64,000 bases of DNA from Prosopocoilus inquinatus. Its lineage: Eukaryota > Arthropoda > Insecta > Coleoptera > Lucanidae. The position numbers were made by a program, and so were the translations under genes. Positions 59,418-64,000 of this stretch are shown piece after piece. Where the stretch lies: NCBI GenBank assembly GCA_036172665.1, contig CM069874.1, forward strand, positions 25,627,946 through 25,691,945, given 5' to 3'. Numbering within the stretch: position 1 is the stretch's first letter; the number at the start of each line of letters is the position of its first letter. The notes beneath the pieces are model-generated. The model was not told where the DNA came from, searched no databases, and saw nothing but the letters and a program-made list of their open reading frames with translations.

Positions 59418-59977
59418 AAGGTATTTTTCGGGACTAACCGGTTACGAATAGCATGGTTAACGGTAGTGACGTCACGGTCACGAGAATACGTCACGGTTAG
59501 TAAGATTTGCCAAAACGAAACGGTTACGGTTACAGGCTTTCTGACGGTTGCATTTTAAAATTTGACAACAGTCCAACAATTAATTGTTTATTTAACTATC
59601 ACAAAAAAAAGTTGTGATTGAATCAAGTTGAGGTTAGCACGCAGAACCACGGTTCTGTGTAGAACTCACGGAATAAGTGAGAGACAGTAATGTTCCACAA
59701 CTCACTGACCAGGACTGGACCAGGTTAGGAAAATATTTACCGGAGTAACATACGTGACGTCACTTAAATTACGCGTAAAACGATTTTTAAAAAATCAAAA
59801 ATTGATTGGAAAAAATACACGATGCAACGTCTTGTTTTACACCGTGTTGAGATAAGTGATGCTGCGGCGGCCGTACTCGGAACGTAACACGTCATATCAA
59901 CAGTTACCGGTAACTCATAAAAATGCAGTGGTACTTCGCCTAACCACACGTAACCGATTAGTCGCGAAAAATACCTT
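59418..59977. mobile_element. MITE with ends AAGGTATTTTTCG
   Basis: AAGGTATTTTTCGGGACTAA with CCGGTTACG mirrors CGTAACCGATTAGTCGCGAA with AAATACCTT. It is about 560 bp, with inner GACGTCAC and CGTGACGTCAC words. The target duplication is not clear. Confidence 0.78.
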
Positions 59978-60593
59978 ATTGGTAAATAAAATCAATCCAT
60001 AGTCAATTTTAAGCGATCTACTGGTTATGAAATGAGTTATTCCCTTGGTTATTTTTGGTATCATTGCTTTTCCCCTAAAAATATAACCAATCGTTTTCGC
60101 TTGAATAGACACGTATATTGTTTGGTTTAACGATAATAACCAACTTTTCGCTTAAATAATGTGGGATGTTGTATATAGATTTGTCAAATTTGACACTGAC
60201 CTCAAAATGATAGCTGAAGCTTTTACACCTTACAAAATTACGAATTTTTGACGTCGAAGTCAATTCTCAGTGTACCAGTTTTCAAGAGCCGCAACTGTAC
60301 TTGGTGGAATGAAATATTCAATGTGGTAGTTCGATTGAAAATGGATACTTAAATATTTACCATAAATACCGTAAATAAGCCGTTTCTAAATCATCGACAA
60401 GTACATTATAATTATGGCCTTGTCTCATTGAGTTGTATCTCATATTTTGACGTTGACGGTTGCATTTCCAGTGACCTAATAATTTCAGCTGATCTGAAGC
60501 ACCCACAATCCCAAAAATCTTTTTCTAATCAAAGCAGTACACAGTCGTGTTGTGTATACGACTACTTCAAACCTAACCACAAAACGTGACAAC

Positions 60594-61028
60594 CAGGGTC
60601 GCCAACATTTTCGTAACATAAATCGCAAATTATCCTAGCTATACTTATTTATGTAATGTTATGAAACGAATGGTAATTAAGCCCTTTCAATGTCACGAAA
60701 GCTATAAAGTTTGAGCATGAAAATCAAAGCCACACGACCAGTTACTTGGTAAACATTATTTTTTACCATTGACAACACTGAGCAATTTTTTTTTAATACA
60801 AATTTCATAATGATTTTGCAGTGACATATATCTTTATAAATGAATTTATTTTATATTAATGTAAGATGTGATGCCTGTACCGATACATAGCAACATAGCT
60901 CATAGTTTGTTTTCACGGCGACTGTGAAACCGCCCAAAATGCGGTTACCGCAATTTTATATTTATTCCCGCAAAGGTAAGATTTAATATCGCCCAATTTG
61001 GGGTTTACCGCCCAACTTGGCAACTCTG
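60594..61028. mobile_element. hAT-like MITE with exact 8-bp duplication
   Basis: CAGGGTCGCCAACATTTTCG and CGCCCAACTTGGCAACTCTG are inverted (mismatches tolerated). GTGACAAC lies at 60586-60593 and 61029-61036. It is 435 bp and non-coding. Confidence 0.87.
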
Positions 61029-61086
61029 GTGACAACTATCACCATTTTTAGAAAACAGCTTTGAAGTATGATATTAACCGGTTATA

Positions 61087-61853
61087 AATAATGACGTTCA
61101 TATCAACTTTCTTATTTTAAATGGAACACCCTATATATTTTTACATATTTAAAATCTACGGATCATTACGAGTCCGAATACGTATCAATTGTTAATTTTG
61201 GTTTCCATGACAACGAAAAAAAAAAACTTTTTTATTTTTCAATCTAGAAAGCTATGAATCGAATTTTTTCGATCTAATGCGATCAAGTGTTTCGAAAAAA
61301 TCACTCCTTTGATGGTATTTTGATTTTTAAAATTTTTACAGTATTTGAAATTTTCATTAGGTCGTAACTCATTCCTTTTGATAGAAACTCATGTTTCTTA
61401 GCTTAGTTCAACAGAAAATTTTTTTCTGAATACGCTGATACCAAATACGTCATATTTTCTTTGAAAATATTTCAAAATAAAGCATGTCTTATTGAAATTT
61501 TAGACTCCCTTTATTTCGAATGACTTTCAAATAAAATATGACGTATTTGGTATCAGTGTACTCAGAAAAAAAAAATTCTGTTGAACTAAGCTAAGAAACA
61601 CATGAGGTTCTATCGAAAAAAATGAGTTAAGAGCTAATGAAAATTTCAAATACTGTAATCGCATTAGATCGAAAAAAATGCGATTCATAGCTTTCTAGAT
61701 TGAAAAATAAAAAAGTTTTTTTTTTGTTGTCATGGAAACCAAAATTAACAATTGATAGGTGTTCGGACTCGTAATGCTCCGTAGATTTTAAATATGTAAA
61801 AATATATAGGGTGTTCCATTTAAAATAAGAAAGTGGATATCACTTCCGGCGAA
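61087..61853. mobile_element. 770-bp hairpin element
   Basis: The arms 61087 to about 61425 and about 61495-61853 pair closely (TTATTTTAAATGGAACACCC with GGGTGTTCCATTTAAAATAA; ATACCAAATACGTCATATTT with AAATATGACGTATTTGGTAT). The loop is about 70 bp. No coding frame. ACTTCCGG...CCGGAAGT follows directly, the same module as in 38741-40535. Confidence 0.85.
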
Positions 61854-62190
61854 ACCGGAAGTCCTATGACTACTAGCTGTATGTCGAAAATTTCCATTTT
61901 TTGTTTAGTTTATCGTCTCCAAAATTCAGGTTAATCGATTAATAAATAAAGATTCTAGAAAGGTGAGCACATGGCGCGGGACACCCGGTATATAAACAAT
62001 TAAAGAGTTTATACATATGTATTTATAAGAAATAATTAGAACGTAAACTCGTCGATGCCCCTATGATTTCTGTCGGCAGCCATGTTCCAAGGTTAGAATA
62101 TCAGCTGCGTACATATACAGGGATATTCACGGTGAGTGGCCTATTAGCAATCCTATTAGATTATAACTGATGACGATCTATTCAAATAAT

Positions 62191-62327
62191 GGGCGCGTTA
62201 AGAGACGCTCAGCGGCTGAGTTGCTTAGTCAGCAATCATTTGTGATTGGCGCACATTAAGGTAATAGCCAATCACATACGACTGCAGAGTAGGAAACTCA
62301 GCCGCTGAGCGTACGCTGAACGCGCCC
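62191..62327. mobile_element. short MITE with ends GGGCGCGTT
   Basis: GGGCGCGTTAAGAGACGCTC with AGCGGCTGAGTT mirrors AACTCAGCCGCTGAGCGTAC with GCTGAACGCGCCC. It is 137 bp. The end matches the outer frame at 55140-57461 (GGCGCGTTCAGCG), so the two belong to one family. Confidence 0.8.
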
Positions 62328-63130
62328 AATCTAAAATCGGTCATGACGTGATTCCGATTCTACCGGAAGTCGATAGTAAATTTCCTGTTTTAAATAGAAC
62401 CCTATTATTATTACATTTTTAAATTCCTCGTTTAATTCTACATCTTTTGTATTCACATGCATTCTGGCTAAAATGTATTGTTTTGATGATATTCAATTTT
62501 TTCTAAAATTTTTGGCGATTATAGTGGTCACAATAAATTGGAATATTTCAAAAACTAAAAAACACGAAGAATTGGACAATTCTCTGTTTGATCACAAAGA
62601 TGGAATAACACTTTTCTGATTAAAGTTAAACCGTATACTTTACAGAGAGCTTACATGAAATCCACAACAGTTGAAAGTTTTCAACAATAAATAACTCAAT
62701 TTTTTTAAATACAACCACTGACTTTTTTCTACGCCATGGGATGGAAAATATTTTCTTTCGTTTTTATCTAAACAATTTGATCGCTACCTTTAATGGTTTT
62801 CAAGATATTGATCCATAATTTATTTCTTGTTAAGTACTGACGTTATAAAGATTTGATTTTTCAATTTCTTGTCCATTCAATTATTCAAACACATTTTTGC
62901 CCCCTCGATCCAGATTCCGTCTAATATTTACAGGTGTATTATGTACTTTGGGGCGTATTCTGTAACTTTTTAATGGGCCGTTAAAATTTAAATGTCCTTT
63001 AAAATTTAAAATACAGTTCTTTCCCACTAAGCAAAAAGATGTTATATAAACATTGTGTGAACGTTATTTTGTTAGATGTAATGTTTACGGTTAAACGTTT
63101 TTAATGTAGAAAGTAACTAGAAAAATTTTT

Positions 63131-63402
63131 GTGCAAATCGTTTTTGATTGCAGTGAGAACATCGAGCAGCCTCTGGACAGCTGTTTCAGCCCTGCTTGGG
63201 GCTTCTTCAGCAGAAACGTAGCTCGATGTTCTCACTGCAATCAAAAACGATTTGCACAAAATTTTTCTAAAATCTTTCATTATGCTTTGACAGCAAGCAT
63301 GGCCGCCTTGCATGGGGGACTCATTAGGAGCAAATCCCGCTTCAATTTGTCTATCCTACTGCAATGTTAGGTCAAAAAGCGATAGTAAGATGTCGCTATT
63401 TT
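63131..63402 (-). repeat. repeat cassette, copy 2, with perfect 37-bp inverted repeat
   Basis: 63131-63167 (key core TTTTTGATTGCAGTGAGAAC) and 63221-63257 are exact reverse complements around a 53-base loop, and pairing continues outward with one bulge. The minus strand encodes SSYVSAEEAPSRAETAVQRL then LDVLTAIKNDLH, close to the peptide at 26879-26985. The part 63291-63402 repeats the hairpin arm of copy 1 (AAGCATGGCCGCCTTGCATG, TTTGTCTATCCTACTGCAAT). Confidence 0.78.
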
Positions 63403-64000
63403 ATATGTAGAAAGTAACGTTACGCCAATAGTTCTATGTCCTAGTAAGCGATGTTGTAGAATAACGTTACAAAAAAAATGTTGACCCGTCTCTTTATTAA
63501 CGCTGCATAAATATAAATTGCAATGTTTTATTAATGTTTACATGTAATATTATCTTTATGTTTCCTATATACTTGTTTCATGAACGTTCCTTTAGGAATG
63601 TGTCACTGACGTTCCTTTAGAAACATTGCACTACTGTTGCAGTACAACACACTGTGTTTCACTTCTCAACTGCACACCCCTGACCTTTTTTTAATTTTAT
63701 TTACGCATCGATTGTAAAACTTTCACCTTGTCTAATCATGAAAGGTTATTAAGAAAAGTTGTTTAAAATTAGGATATAACCCCAATTCCCAAATTTCAGC
63801 GAAAATTTTTGATTTTTAATTATTTGATTAACAGCAAAATTTAGCTAGCTGAAATACACAGAACCAAAACTATCATTATCTATATGTTATACTAAGCCAT
63901 CATCATGTGGTGTCCATTTTCCAAAAGGTCTGTTATTTTGCTCTCCATGGGACAGTTACAAAAGGAAATATTCACTGTAAATGTATTATTTCAGCTTGTC

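Larger units (their letters stand above)
54416..64000. other. downstream region, almost wholly repeats
   Basis: No conserved gene is visible. Mapped elements are 55140-57461, 57704-58216, 58881-59399, 59418-59977, 60594-61028, 61087-61853, 62191-62327 and 63131-63402. I see nothing recognisable in 54420-55130, 58230-58870, 59985-60580, 62340-63120 and 63410-64000. Confidence 0.75.

Overview
The window looks like a piece of an insect nuclear genome. It is strongly AT-rich, has long introns with GT-AG boundaries, contains mariner, hAT-like, Harbinger-like, hairpin and SINE elements, and carries only one clearly conserved gene. The repeat types suggest a holometabolous insect, possibly a beetle, but I cannot name the species. 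I see no bacterial operon, CRISPR array, rRNA or intact tRNA gene.

The gene is skywalker (sky), the insect orthologue of TBC1D24, on the + strand. Its first exons lie to the left of the window. Nine coding blocks remain: 8929-9075 and 19182-19535 (second half of the TBC domain and a serine-rich linker), 28289-28375, 28470-28496, 28675-28764 and 33912-33992 (linker; all in frame, probably cassette-type), and 34568-34726, 44621-44841 and 51547-51697 (TLDc domain and stop). Together they encode 438 residues. The first eight blocks start in phase 0, so linker exons can be kept or skipped without breaking the frame. A 2.7-kb 3' UTR probably runs to a polyadenylation signal near 54392. Sky/TBC1D24 acts on synaptic vesicle trafficking as a Rab35-directed GAP-type protein, and its TLDc domain is linked to oxidative-stress resistance.

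The introns and the 3' flank (54.4-64 kb) are mostly mobile-element sediment. Notable items are: a 1.9-kb foldback element with an exact 8-bp target duplication (1187-3085); a 2.1-kb terminal-inverted-repeat (TIR) element with a decayed THAP domain (6003-8100); a mariner with a near-complete transposase broken by one frameshift and inserted inside another hairpin (17429-18721); three copies of a Harbinger-like MITE; several hAT-like MITEs with 8-bp duplications; two tRNA-derived SINEs; and many TA-flanked hairpin elements of 0.6-1.8 kb, some nested in others.

The arrangements most worth a second look are the in-frame linker cassette with a 27-nt microexon, the pair of oppositely oriented ~1-kb elements that bracket the central TLDc exon (42342-43334 and 45772-46761), the interleaved X-Y-X'-Y' inverted repeat at 55492-57072, and a repeated cassette with a preserved peptide frame near 26.9 and 63.2 kb.
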